From Sciurus carolinensis (taxonomy: Eukaryota > Chordata > Mammalia > Rodentia > Sciuridae): DNA of 64,000 nucleotides. Position numbers and translations under genes: made by a program. Numbering within the stretch: position 1 is the stretch's first letter; every line of letters starts with the position of its first letter. Location of the stretch: NCBI RefSeq assembly GCF_902686445.1, contig NC_062227.1, positions 30,000,777 to 30,064,776 on the forward strand, written 5' to 3'. Positions 22,979 to 35,130 of this stretch are shown piece after piece. The notes under the pieces are model-generated. The model saw only the letters and a list, made by a program, of their open reading frames with translations, did no database searches and was not told the origin of the DNA.

Positions 22979-25900
22979 ATGATCAGGAATACAAATCATA
23001 TCTCAATAATATCCCTGAATGTTAATGGCCTGAATTCATCAATCAAAAGACATAGACTGGCAGTTTGGATTAAAAAGAAAGATCCAACAATAAGTTGCCT
23101 GTAAGAGACTCACCTCATAGAAAGAGATACACATAGACTAAAGGTGAAAGGATGGGGAAAAACATACCATGCACATGGACTCAGCAAAAAAGCTGGAGTA
23201 TCCATCCTCATTTCAGATAATGTGGACTTCAAGCCAAAGTTAGTCAGAAGGGATAAAGAAGTACATTTCATACTGCTTAAGGGAAGCATAAATTAGCAAC
23301 ACATATCAATCATAAACATCTATGCCCCAAACAGTGGCTCATCCATGTATGTTAAACAAATCCTTCTCAATTTCAGAAACCAAATAGACCATAAAACAAT
23401 AATACTAGGTGATTTTAACACGCCTCTCTCACCACTGGACAGATCTTCCAAACAAAAATTGAACAAAGAAACCATAGATCTCAATACACAATCAATAATT
23501 TAGACTTAACAGACATTTATAGAATATACCATCCAACCAAGAGCAAATACACTTTCTTCTCAGCAGCACATGGATCCTTCTCTAAAATAGACCATATATT
23601 ATGCCACAAAGCTAATGTTAGCAAATACAAGAAGATAGAGACACTACCTTGTATTCTATCAGATCATAATGGATTGAAGATAGAAATAAATGAAAGAGTA
23701 AAAAACAGAAACTACTCCAACACCTGGAGATTAAACAATATGCTATTATATGATGAATGGATAACAGAAGATATTAGGAAGGAAATTAAAAAATTCTTAG
23801 AGGTAAATGAGAACAAAGAAACAACATATCAAAATCTCTGGGACACTATGAAAGCGGTACTTAGAGAAAAATTTATTTCATGGAGCGCATTTAATAAAAG
23901 AAGTAAAACTCAACAAATGACCTAACACTACAGCTCAAAGCCCTAGAAAAAGAAGAACAGACCAACACCAAAAGTAGTAGAAGACAGGAAATAGTTAAAC
24001 TCAGAGCTGAAATCAATGAAATTGAAACAAAAGAAACAATACAAAAAATTGACAAAATAAATAGTTGATTCTTCGAAAAAATAAACAAAATTGATAAACC
24101 TTTAGCCACACTAACAAAGAGAAGACGAGAGAAAACCCAAATCACTAAAATTCGGAATGAACAAGGAAATATCACAACAGACACAACTGAAATACAAAAC
24201 ATAATTAGAAGCTATTTTGAAAACCTATACTCCAACAAAATAGAAAATTTCAAAGACATCAACAGGTTTCTAGAGACATATGAATTGCCTAAACTGAACG
24301 AGGAGGACATACACAACTTAAATAAACCAATTTCAAGCAATGAAATAGAAGAGGTCATCAAAAGCCTACCAACAAAGAAAAGTCCAGGACCAGATGGGTT
24401 CTCAGCCGAGTTCTACAAAACCTTTAAAGAAGAGCTCATTCCAATACTTCTCAAAGTATTCCATAAAATAGAAGAGGAGGGAACCCTCCCAAACTCATTC
24501 TATGAAGCCAATATTACCCTGATACCTAAACCAGACAGAGACACATTGAGGAAAGAAAATTTCAGACCAATATCCTTAATGAACATCGATGCAAAAATTC
24601 TCAACAAAATTTTAGCAAATCCCATACAAAAGCATATTAAAAAGATAGTGCACCATGATCAAGTGGGTTTCATCCCAGGGATGCAAGGTTGGTTCAACAT
24701 CAGGAAATCAATAAATGTAATTCACCATATCAACAGACTTAAAGTCAAGAATCACATGATTATTTCAATAGATGCAGAGAAAGCATTTGATAAAATACAG
24801 CACCCCTTCATGCTCAAAACACTAGAAAAAATAGGGATAGTGGGAACATTCCTTAACATTGTAAAGGCCATCTATGCTAAGCCCATGGCTAATATCATTC
24901 TAAATGGTGAAAAACTGAAAGCGTTCCCCCTGAAAACTGGAACAAGGCAGGGATGCCCTCTCTCACCACTTCTTTTCAATATCGTCCTTGAAACTCTAGC
25001 CAGAGCAATTAGACAGACCAAAGAAATTAAAGGAATACGAATAGGAAAAGAAGAACTCAAACTATCCCTATTTGCTGATGATATGATTGTATACTTATAG
25101 GAACCAGGAAATTCCACCAGAAAACTTTTAGATCTCATAAGTGAATTCAGTAAAGTAGCGGGATATAAGATCAATGCACATAAATCTAAGGCATTTTTAT
25201 ACATGAACAATGAATCTTCAGAAAGAGAAATTAGGAAAACTACCCCATTCACAATAGCATCGAAAAAAATAAAATACTTGGGAATCAATCTCACAAAAGA
25301 GGTGAAAGACAGCTCTACAATGAGAACTACAGAACACTAAAGAAAGAAATTAAAGAAAACCTTAGAAGATGGAAAGATCTCCCATGTTCTTGGATAGGAA
25401 GAATTAATATTGTCAAAATGGCCATACTACCAAAAGTGCTATACAGATTCAATGCAATTCCAATTAAAATCCCAATGATGTACCTTGCAGAAATAGAGCA
25501 AGCAATTATGAAATTCATCTGGAAGAATAAAAAACCTAGAATAGCTAAAGCAATCCTCAGTAGCAAGAGCGAAGCAGGGGGTATTGCAATACCAGATCTT
25601 CAACTCTACTACAAAGCAATAGTAACAAAAACGGCATGGTATTGGTACCAAAATAGACAGGTAGATCAATGGTACAGAATAGAGGACATGGACACAAACC
25701 CAAATAAATACAATTTTCTCATACTAGACAAAGGTTCCAACAATATGCAATGGAGAAAAGATAGCCTCTTCAACAAATGGTGCTGGGAAAACTGGAAAAC
25801 TATATGCAATAGAATGAAACTAAACCCCTATCTCTCACCCTACACAAAACTCAACTCAAAATGGATCAAGGACCTCGGAATCAGACCAGAGACCCTGCAT

Positions 25901-26778
25901 CTTATAGAAGAAAAAGTAGGTCCAAATCTTCAACTTGTTGGCTCAGGATCAGATTTCCTTAACAGGGCTCCCATAGCACAAGAAATAAAAGCAAGAATAA
26001 ACAACTGGGATAGATTCAAACTAAAAAGCTTTCTCTCAGCAAAGGAAACTATCAGAAATGTGTAGAGAGAGCCTACAGTGTGGGAGAATATCTTTGCCAA
26101 CCATACCTCAGATAGAGCGCTAATTTCCAGAATCTATAAAGAACTCAAAAAACTCTACACGAAGAATACAAATAATCCAATCAACAAATGGGCTAAGGAA
26201 ATGAACAGACACTTCAAGAAGAAGATGTACAAGTAATCATCAGATATATGAAAAAATGTTCAACATCCCTAGTAATAAGGGAAATGCAAATCAAAACTAC
26301 CCTAAGATTTCATCTCACCCCAATTAGAATGGCGATTATCAAGAATACAAGCAACAATAGGTGTTGGCGAGGATGTGGTGAAAAAGGAACACTCATACAT
26401 TGCTGGTGGGGTTGCAAATTAGTGCAACCACTCTGGAAAGCAGTGTGGAGATTCCTCAGAAAGCTTGGAATGGAAACACCATTTGACCCAGCTATCCCAC
26501 TCCTTGGCCTATACCCAAAGGACTTAAAATCAGCATATTACAGAGATACAGCCACATCAATGTTCATAGCTGCTCAGTTCACAATAGCCAGATTGTGGAA
26601 CCAACCTAGAAGTCCTCCAATTGATGAATGGATAAAGAAAATGTGGTATATATATACAATGGAATATTACTCAGCCATAAAGAATGATAAAATTATGGCA
26701 TTTGCAGGCAAATGGATGAAATTGGAGAATATCATGCTAAGTGAGATAAGCCAATCTCAAAAAACAAAGGACAAATGA
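22979..26778 (+). pseudogene. L1 ORF2 (endonuclease-reverse transcriptase), multiply broken
   Basis: ORF2p nicks DNA with an APE-type endonuclease and primes reverse transcription at the nick. The start is placed at ATG 22979 because it then aligns residue for residue with the copy starting at 38793 and puts the metal-site Asn at position 14. Visible parts are the endonuclease (22979-23700), the RT with FADD at 25071-25082, and the Cys-containing C-terminal region ending at 26778. Lesions I can see are TAA at 23102 (from CAA), TAG at 23294, a frameshift near 23485, a frameshift near 23925, TAG at 25098, a frameshift near 25311, TAG at 26063 (from AAG) and a 2-nt loss near 26217. Total span of 3.8 kb is normal. 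Confidence 0.9.
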
Positions 26779-27051
26779 TATCGCTAATAAGTGCATGATG
26801 ACACAGAATGGGGGGTGGGAGGGGTTAGAGTTAGGGTTAGGGAGGGGGCAAGAATGGAGGAAGGAAGGACTGAATAGAGGGAAAAGAGGGGTGGGAGGGG
26901 TGTGGGAAAAGGGAAAAATTAAGAGAATGAATCAAACAACATTACCCTATGTAAATTTATGGTTATACAAATGGTATGCCTTTGCGCCATGTACAAACAG
27001 AGAAACAACATGTATCCTATTTGTTTACAATAAAAAATAAAAATAAAAATA
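26779..27051 (+). other. L1 3'UTR and A-rich tail
   Basis: Begins with a G-rich tract ('ggggggtgggaggggttag') containing two TTAGGG units at 26831-26842, then a purine-rich block, then the conserved end with 'aacattaccctatgtaaat'. It finishes in an AATAA/AAATA-type tail (27029-27051) that includes AATAAA. Confidence 0.8.
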
Positions 27052-27062
27052 AAAAGGATTGT
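27052..27062. repeat. Right 11-bp target-site duplication of full-length L1
   Basis: Identical to 20453-20463. The ancient antisense L1 resumes immediately after it. Confidence 0.92.
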
Positions 27063-27629
27063 ACGTATTTACATTCCAACCTACCAATTTTATAGATTGT
27101 ACCATTTTCCACATTCTCCCCATTTATATTTTGCTTTTTTTTTTTTTTTTTTTGACAGAAGCCATTTTAGATAATAGCCAATCTAGACAGGGTGAGATAT
27201 TATATTGTGGTTTTTGTTTGCATTTTGGTGATATCTAATTAGCATATTTTCAAATATTTCTTGGTCATTTGAATTTCTTTTGAAAAAAGTCTATTCATAT
27301 CATTTGGACATTTAATTTGGATTATCTTGCTGTTGAGTTTTTTTTGTTTTTTGGAGATTCCTTATATATTACAGATTATTTGTCAAATTAATAGTAGGGA
27401 AATATTTTTTCCCATTCTGTAGATCATCTCTTCACTGTTGATTATTTTTGCTGTGTAAAAGCTTCTTAGTTTGCTATAATCCCATTAGTCTATTGTTACT
27501 TTTGTTGCCTATGGTTTTGGAGCATGATGCAAAAAATCACTGTCTATACACTGGATTGAAGTGTTTTCTCTAAATTTTCTTCTAGCAGTTTGAGTTGCAG
27601 GTCTTGCCTGTAAGTCTTTGGTCCATTTT

Positions 27630-27632
<3 letters not shown>

Positions 27633-27678
<46 letters not shown>

Positions 27679-27679
27679 C
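27633..27679. repeat. (TG)n microsatellite ending in (CG)
   Basis: About 20 TG units followed by 'cgcgcgc'. Alternating purine-pyrimidine of this type can adopt Z-DNA. It is embedded in the fossil L1, and the 84- and 93-codon frames over it are artefacts of the repeat. Confidence 0.95.
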
Positions 27680-28382
27680 TTGCATGCAAGGTGAGAGAGT
27701 ACAAATTTCAATCTTCTGCATATGGATAACTAGTTTTCCAGCACTGTATATGGTAGAGGCCAAGAGCTCTAATGCTAAGAATCAGTTAGCTATAGATATG
27801 TGGTTTTATTTCTGGAATCTCTATTTTGATCCATTGCTCTGTGTGGTTTGTTTGTTTATTTGTTTTTTTTTTTTTTATGCTGGTACTATACTGTTTTGAT
27901 TACTGTGGTCCTGTAGATCACAGGTCCTTAAGATCAGGTATTATAATGGATCCTCCAGCATTGTATTTATGCTTAAGATTTCATCTGAATTTTATGATTT
28001 TTTTTCTAGTTTTAGGAAGAATATCACTGGAAATTTGGGGATTTCATTGCCTTTAAAAATCATTTTGGGTGGCATGAACATTTTTAACAGTATTGAATCT
28101 TCCAATCTATGAACATAGCAAATGTTTTCTTTTTTGTTTGTATCTTTCCATTACTTTTATCAAAGTTTCGTAATTTTTATTGTAGAGGTCTTTTACTTTC
28201 TTGGTTATATTTAAGTATTGTTTTTGTAGCTATTGTGAATGGGATTTCTTTCTCATGAAGTTCATTATCTATTGGTATATATATTTCTCTTGGTGTATAG
28301 ATATGCTAGTGACTTTTGTATGTTGAGTTTTTGTATCCTACAGCTTTGCTAAATTTTTATCAGTTCTAATAGACTTTTTAAA

Positions 28383-28556
28383 TTTTATTTTTTACAGACT
28401 GCATTTTTATTTGTACACAAATGGGGTACATCATTTCATTTCTATGGTTGTACATGATGTAGATTCATATACTATTCGTGTAATCATACGTGTACATAGG
28501 GTAATGATGTCTATCTCATTCCACCATTTTTCATACCCCCTTCCTCTCATTTGATG
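28383..28556 (-). mobile_element. L1 3' end fragment nested in the ancient L1
   Basis: 'tatttgtacacaaatggggt', 'tctatggttgtacatgatg' and 'acatagggtaatgatgtct' are the reverse complement of an L1 3'UTR end of the lineage seen at 6555 and 26940. The ancient ORF2 is interrupted here and resumes at about 28560. Confidence 0.7.
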
Positions 28557-29894
28557 CAGTCTTGAGGTTTTTATTTTTTCTATACAAAGAATCATATAAT
28601 CTCCTAACAAGGATAATCTGACATGCTCCTTTCCTACTTGTATGCCTTTTCTTTCTCTTGCCCAATTGTTCTAAGACTTCCAACCCTGTGTTGAATTTGA
28701 GTGGTGAGAGAAAGAAAACACTTACAGCTGTTCTCCACTATGACATTGACTCTAGGTTTGTTGTATGTCATTTTTATTACACTGAAATATGCTCCTTCTA
28801 CAATTTCTTCACTATTTTTATCATGAAAGAATAGTGAATTTTTAAACTCCTTTTGTGCATCTATTGAGATAATAATGATTTTTGTTCAGCCTTTTGATGT
28901 GATATTTATTAATTTGCATATGTTGATGTATGCTTGTTTCCCTTGGACAAAGATCATAATGATCTTTTTGATATATTCTTGAATTCAGTTTACTAGAATT
29001 TTTTTCTTCCATGTTTTCCAGGGATATTGATATAGTTGTTTATTGTTTTTATGTCCTAGTTTGGAGTATTAGAGTAACCCCAGCTTTATAGTCAGTTTGG
29101 AGGAACTCTCTCCCTTTCAAATTTTTTGACAGCTTGAGAAGAATTGTCATTAGTTCTTACAAGTTTAATGAAATTCAGCAGTTAGGTTACCTAATCCTGG
29201 GCTTTTCTTCATTGAATCAGTAACAAAAAGTACTTTCAATCTCATTTTTTTTTTAAATGACTATTTGGAGTTCAATAGCATATTAACTGGTCTCCATGTA
29301 GTTGCATAATTTCTATATCTTTTGTTCTTAGTTTTATTACATGGTAGTCAGAAGAAACACATAACATTTTTATTTTTTTTATTGAGATTTGTTTTGTGGC
29401 CTAATGTAGGATCTATCCTGAAGAATAGTCATGTATTCTGCAGCTATTGTATGAAAAATTCTGTAAATGTCTGTTAGTTCCATTTGGTCTATAGAATAGT
29501 TTCATTCCTATGTTATTTTTGTTTTGTTGGTTTTTTAATTGGTCTGGATAATCTGTCCATTGATGAAAGGACTATCATATTGCAACCTATCTCTGTAATG
29601 TTTGCTTTATAAAATTTGAGGGTTCTGGCATTAGGTTCATATACATTTAATGTCACACCTTATGTTGATCCCTTGATCATTATATAGTGACCATCTTTGT
29701 TCTTTTTTCATTTTTCAGCTTACAGCATATTTTTTTCTGATAAAGTATAGCTACTCCTGCTTTTTGTTTCTAATTGCATAGAATCTTTTTCTATCCTTCC
29801 ACTTTCAGTCTGTGTGTGCTTAACTGGTTTTTCATAGTTAGCATAGCTTTAGGTTATGCTTTACTATTTATTCAGTCTTTTTGTTGTTCTTTTC

Positions 29895-30273
29895 AGGTAT
29901 ACATGATGGTGGAGTATATTTTGACATATATACATTAGAGTATAACTTATTCTAGTTAGGATCCCATTCTTGTGGTACATGGTGGAGTTTCACCAATGGT
30001 ATGTTCACATATGAATATAGGAAACTTACATCTGATTCATTCTATCTCTCCTATTTCCATCCCTTTTCCCTCCCTTCTTTCTCCTTTATCTAATCCAGTG
30101 AACTTCTATTCTTCCCTCTCCTCCCTCCCCCAGCTTATTGTGAGTTAGCATCTACATATCAGAGAGAACATTTGGCCTTTGGTTTTGGGGGTTGGCTTAT
30201 TTCACTTAGCATGATAGTCTCCAGTTCCATCCCTTTACCAGCAATGCCCTAATTTCATTCATTATTTCAGTCT
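29895..30273 (-). mobile_element. L1 3' end fragment nested in the ancient L1
   Basis: 'tcccattcttgtggtacatg', a pyrimidine-rich stretch at 30050-30135 (reverse complement of a polypurine tract), and 'gcttatttcacttagcatga' match an L1 3'UTR plus the end of ORF2, antisense. The fossil L1 endonuclease region continues on both sides. Confidence 0.65.
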
Positions 30274-31148
30274 ATCATTTAACTGGGAATTTAGTCTCCT
30301 TATACTCAAGGTTAGTAAAGACTCGTCATTTTTTGTTAACTTTCTTACTGCCTTGAATACCCTTTGTTCTGTTTCCCCTCTCCTGTGTGTGATTTGATGG
30401 TTCTCTATATTGGTTTGATTCTTTTTACATTTCCTGTATTTGCTCTTCCAGTGGGTTTTATTCTTTGCGTTGTCATAATGGCAATTACCTTTCTTTCACA
30501 TCTCAGTAGAGAACTTCCTTACATATATTTACCTATCTTTTATAAACCCAACTTAGTGCTGAGAAAGTGTCCTCAATTTTCGCTTCTCTTTGAAGGTCTT
30601 TATTTCTTTAGTTTCTGGAGGATAGCTTTGGTGGTAATGTATTATTGGTAGGCAAGTTTTTTTCCTGTCAGAACTTTTCCTATTCTCTTCTGGTGTATAA
30701 CATTTCTACTGAGAAATTTGCTAATAGTCAAATGGAGGATTTGTAAAATGTAAATTGACACTTTTCCTTTTAGAATTTTCTGTCTTGTACTTTTGACAGT
30801 TTGATTATGATACGCTGCAGCAATTAACTTTTCTGATCAAATCTGTTAGGGTTCTTTGGGTCTCCTGTATCTGGGTGCTTGTATCTTTCCGAAGACTAGG
30901 GAAACTTTTAGATATTATTTCATTGAATAGGTTTTCTGTGCTTTCCTACCTTCTCTTGGTGTTCAGGTGTTACCTCCGACCCTGGGACCCAAAGGAAAAA
31001 ATTCAGTGATATCCCATAAGTCTTGGAGGCATTCTTTATTCTTTTTAACTGTTTTCCTTGAATTATTTTGTGTGGTAGGCTATTTCAAAAGACCTGTCTT
31101 CAGGTTCATATATTCTGTATGATCTAGTCTGTGGTTGAGACTGAGCTG

Positions 31149-31177
31149 TTTTTTTTTTTTTTTTTTTTTTTTTTTTT
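31149..31177. repeat. Poly(T) homopolymer, 29 nt
   Basis: An uninterrupted T run inside the fossil L1, with matching L1 sequence on both sides. It therefore looks like homopolymer expansion rather than a retroposon tail. The flanking 124- and 63-codon frames are artefacts of it. Confidence 0.85.
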
Positions 31178-31453
31178 GATTCATTTAAGTTCTTCATTTC
31201 CAAGATTTCTGTTTGGTTCTTTTTTGTGTGATCTCTCTTTGCTGAATTTCTCACTCATACCAGGAATTGTTTTCCTAATTTCATTGAAACCTCTGTGTTC
31301 TCTTATGTCCTTATGTCTTACTTTCCTCAGAATCATTCATTTGAATTCTTTCTCAGGCATGTGGCTAATATCCTTTGCTATGACATGTCCCTGTGTTGAT
31401 ATTAGACCATCTGGCAGATCAATTGACTCTGCCACTTTTATAAGGAGGCATTC

Positions 31454-31849
31454 TGTGTCAGCTTTTTGTTACTGTGATCAAATACCCAATATTAGAACAA
31501 CTTAAAGGAAAAGTTTATTTGGGGTCTTGGTTTCAGAGGTCCACGATTGGCTATCTCCATTGCTTTGGGCCCAAGGTGAGGTAGAATATCATGAAAAAAG
31601 TTGTGGTGACACAGGAAAGCTGCTTACTTCATGGTAGACAGGAAGCAGAGAGAGAAAGGGGAAGGGGCCACACAGAAGATTAGTGCTTCCAGATCACAAC
31701 CCCAGTGACCGGCCTCCTCCAGCCAAACCCTACCTATCTAGTTACCAAACTAGGATGGACTGATTATGTCATAGCTCTTAGCATCCAGATATTTCACCTC
31801 TGCATTCACACAGGCACTTTTGAGACATACTCCATATCAAACCGCAACA
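31454..31849 (-). repeat. MaLR LTR, antisense, nested in ancient L1
   Basis: 'agtttatttggggtcttgg', 'ggcccaaggtgaggtag', 'ccccagtgaccggcctcct' and 'atatcaaaccgcaaca' match the LTR at 19213-19646 part by part in the same orientation. It starts TGTGTCAG and ends CAACA on the plus strand. The L1 5'UTR-like sequence resumes after it. Confidence 0.7.
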
Positions 31850-33050
31850 TTTTCACGGAAGAAGGGTTTATCCTGAAGGTGTGTCTTACAGGTACTGATT
31901 TCATAGGCTGCATTGGCTTTGGTTCCAGTTGGGTGTTAGTGTCATTCACCTATAATGGCTGAAGATATAACCTGAAGATCAGCTTTATTTAATGATATTG
32001 GGCATGGAACCAGTGGCAGCAGGGTAAGGGCCCATCTGTCTCCAAGGGCTGTGTGGGAATCTGGGGAGCAGGAGGGGGATACTAGCAGCCCAGGCAGGTA
32101 CATACAGCAGTGTGGAGGTGCCCATGGTACAGCCATTCTGGCAACAAGAGAGTGGTGGGTCTGGGAGCACATTCCCTGGTGGATACTTCCTCATGTATTG
32201 CCAGGGTGAGCTGTCCTGTTGACAGTGACCCATGGCATTGGACCTGTGCAGACAGAATGTGGTATCCATGGCAGTGAGGAGAGTCCAGTACTTTCCCTCA
32301 GTTCTAGCAATGTTGCAGACCCAGAAATAGTGGGTTGCAAGGGAGCGAGTGGGGGAAGTGAGCAGAATGGGCTCCAGATCCCAGAGGAAAGCACTCTGGC
32401 CCCTCAGGTCTTAGAGGTGGCGACCTTCTCCTTCAAGCCGAACCACCTAGCCTCTGTAGTGCAAGGCACTGGTCAGTCTTGGTGTGGGGTCACAGTTGCT
32501 CTGATGGGTTTTGTTGGGATCATGAGGCTTCTGGTTCATGTACTAGTATGATGTGAGGTCTGTGGGGGCCCATGAATGGGGATATGGAAAAGCCTGGTGG
32601 CCCAAAAACTGTTTGAATTCTACGGTGGCTCTCTTCTGAAGATGACAGCAAGGTACGGTAGCCTGAGCTCTAGAAGTTTGCAGGGTGGGTAAAAGCTTTG
32701 TAGAATAAACGCTCACAGAGCTACTGTGCAGACTCTATCAGGCAGCTCCCCAATCTGGGATCCAAACTTGAGAGGAACATGGAACTCTCCGGTAGCTAGG
32801 ATTGCTGGCATCCATGATGTCGGAGTTTACTGGGACTCTCGTGAGGACTCCCTTGGCGAGAGAGCCAGGGTCACGGTTTCTGGTGTACTTCGTTTTCCTT
32901 TCAATGCTTACATCCCAAGTCTCTGTCTTATTCCTAGAACTCTTCCTTAATCACTGACCTTGAACTGTCGCTATCTACCTATTGCTTTTGTTGTCTGTTG
33001 TGTAGGAGAGTCAAGCACTAGGCATATCTGTTCGACCATATTGGAATTTA

Positions 33051-34164
33051 CCCCTCAATTTTTCTTATTTATAATATAACCAACTTGTATTTAAGCAATA
33101 TCCCAAATCATTTTTTAAAAATCAGTGGTACAGGTAATTTCAACAAGGACTGAATTTTTTTCTGAAAAAATATTAATGAACGTGGAAAATGTCATGGAAG
33201 TTCCTGTGTTTCCTATTAAAATCCTTCAATGTAAATGCCGAGTGGCGTCTAGCCCTAAGCTAACATTTTATTTCTAGGAACTAAAAGCCAAGTGCTTTAA
33301 ATCATTCACCCATACATAAGTATTGTTATATATAAAAAGTAAAACAAACATTGGAGTATACTACTATAATATGATAGAGGAGAAGGAGGAGGGCTTGACT
33401 GTTAAGAATGTATTTCTCTAGAGATATAATTACTTTATATAATTTTTTAACCAGTCAACTGCTATATAATTAAAGTTTCCAAATATGCCAGTTGTTCTCA
33501 AATCCCCCATCCCTGGTGGCCTGATGTTGGTTCATATGTAGGGCAATGTCATGGTCAATGTCTGACTTGGCTGCAGGGAAGTAAGCATATGAAATAGTTC
33601 TCCATTAACTATCTCTGACTTCACCCTTTATCACAACTGAGCCCACCATGACCTGAAGAAATCTGGGTAAGAAGTAATAAAAATTTTTCCTTAAAGATTA
33701 CATTTCCCCTTCAATACCAAAACGGTTATAATGGTCAAACTGAAAATAAGGCTTGCATCCCTTCTGACAATTTTTATAGCATAGATACACCTGGGTAAGC
33801 ATAAGTAGTGTAGAAAGCATTCAGAGTTGACATTAACATTCCCAGGAAAATACGTGAACTTGCCTTGTTGCCTTCACAGAAATAGTACAGCCAATATTGT
33901 GCTTTACACAGGTGTCATTTGTCAATTTTATCACACAGAAAATGGCATTGTCTACTGAAAAATATTCTTTTAGAATGGAAAAACTAACCACCCAAGACTT
34001 CATGTTCAGTACAGTTGAGAAAAGTGGAAGGATCGGTAGATAAAAATTGTAATTGCTACAACAGATTTAACCCCACTGCACCTGGAGAGGAATGGGGGGG
34101 AAAGCTGCAGGGGTAATCAGAGGAAGAGAAAGTTTTAAAAAATCCTTTTCCTCAGTTTTTATCT
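33051..34164. other. Unassigned sequence between two L1 complexes
   Basis: AT-rich with no recognised repeat or gene. No reading frame of note. Confidence 0.5.
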
Positions 34165-35130
34165 GGATTTTTTTGTGTAAATAACTATTACTTTGATTTC
34201 TTTAAATTTTAATTTTTAGTGTAACTAAAAATTAAACATATTATACATACACGAAGCATAACTTCCCGTTCTCATGGTTGTACACGACGTGGAGTTACAC
34301 TGGTCGTGTATTCATATGAACCTGGGAAAGTTATGTACTATTAATTCTTCTATCTTTCCTATTCCTATCCCCCCTCTCTTCCCTTCATTTCCCTTTGTCT
34401 AATCCAATGACCTTCCATTCTTCCCTCCCCCCACCCTTACTGTGTTAGTATCTGCATATCAAAGAACATTCCACCTTTGTTCTGTTTTTTTTTGGGGGGG
34501 GGGATTCACTTCACTTGGCATAATAGCCAGTTCTATCAATTTACCCACCAATGCCATAATTTCGTTCTTTTTTATGACTGATATCCCATCCTGTATATAT
34601 AACCACATTTTATTCATCCATTCATCTGTCAAAGGGCACCTAGGTTGGTTCCATAGCTTAGCTATTGTGAATTGAGCTGCTATGAACATTGATGTGGCTG
34701 CATCACTGTAGTATGCTGATTTTAAGTCCCTTGGGTATAAACCAAGGAGTGGGATAACTGGGTCAAATGGTGGTTCCATTCCAAGTTTTCTGAGGAATCC
34801 CCATGCTGCTTCCCAGAGTGGTTACCCCAATTTGCAACCCTACTAGCAATGTAAGAGTGTATCTTTTCCCCCACATTCTCACCAACATTTATTGTTGCTT
34901 GTATTCTTAATAATTATCATTCTGATTGGAAGTGAGATGAAATCTCAGTGTAGTTTTGATCTGCCTTTCTCTAATTGCTAGAAATGTTGAACATTTTTTC
35001 ATATATTTGTTGACCATCCATGTTTCTTCTGTGAAGTGTCTGTTCAGTTCCTTTGCCCATTTATTGATTGGGGTTTTTTTTTTTTTTTTGGTGTTAAGTT
35101 TTTCGAGTTCTTTTATATATCCTGGAGATT
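34165..35130 (-). mobile_element. Older L1 3' part, antisense
   Basis: From left to right: T-rich tail complement, 3'UTR end ('ttctcatggttgtacacgac'), pyrimidine-rich complement of the polypurine tract, and the ORF2 C-terminus (the minus-strand frame 34459-34779 reads as the ORF2p tail, with '[12 protein letters not shown]'). The 3'UTR lacks TTAGGG units, unlike the two young copies. L1 sequence stops at the equivalent of 26127 in the reference copy and a second L1 starts at 35131. Confidence 0.8.

Larger units (their letters stand above)
20464..27051 (+). mobile_element. Full-length young L1 retrotransposon
   Basis: An approximately 6.59-kb complete LINE-1: 5'UTR (20464-21888), ORF1 (21889-22883), ORF2 (22979-26778), 3'UTR (26779-27025) and an A-rich tail. 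It is inserted in sense inside an older antisense L1 and flanked by exact 11-bp duplications. Both ORFs carry several inactivating lesions, so it is not autonomous, although the exact duplications argue against great age. It can serve as the reference for the fragments at 3575 and 34165-40755. Confidence 0.95.
19740..33050 (-). mobile_element. Ancient near full-length L1, antisense, split by younger insertions
   Basis: Fossil L1 sequence reads antisense from 3'UTR (19740-20000, 'gttgttaactatagccac') through the post-RT region (20000-20460 and 27063-27600), RT (27600-28800), endonuclease (29000-29880 and 30280-30450), ORF1-like and 5'UTR sequence (30450-31450 and 31850-33050). The far end, 'gttcgaccatattggaattt' near 33025-33045, looks like the start of an L1 5'UTR read in reverse. 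Subtracting the insertions listed separately leaves about 5.5 kb, close to full length. All frames are destroyed. Divergence suggests an L1M-age element. Confidence 0.75.

Noticed and set aside
24872..25294. 140-codon minus-strand ORF opposite L1 RT
   Set aside because: Mirror of the conserved RT-coding strand. Similar mirrors occur at 36718-36927 and elsewhere in L1.
31063..31505. ORFs with poly-Phe or poly-Lys through the T29 run
   Set aside because: Created by the homopolymer inside fossil L1 sequence.
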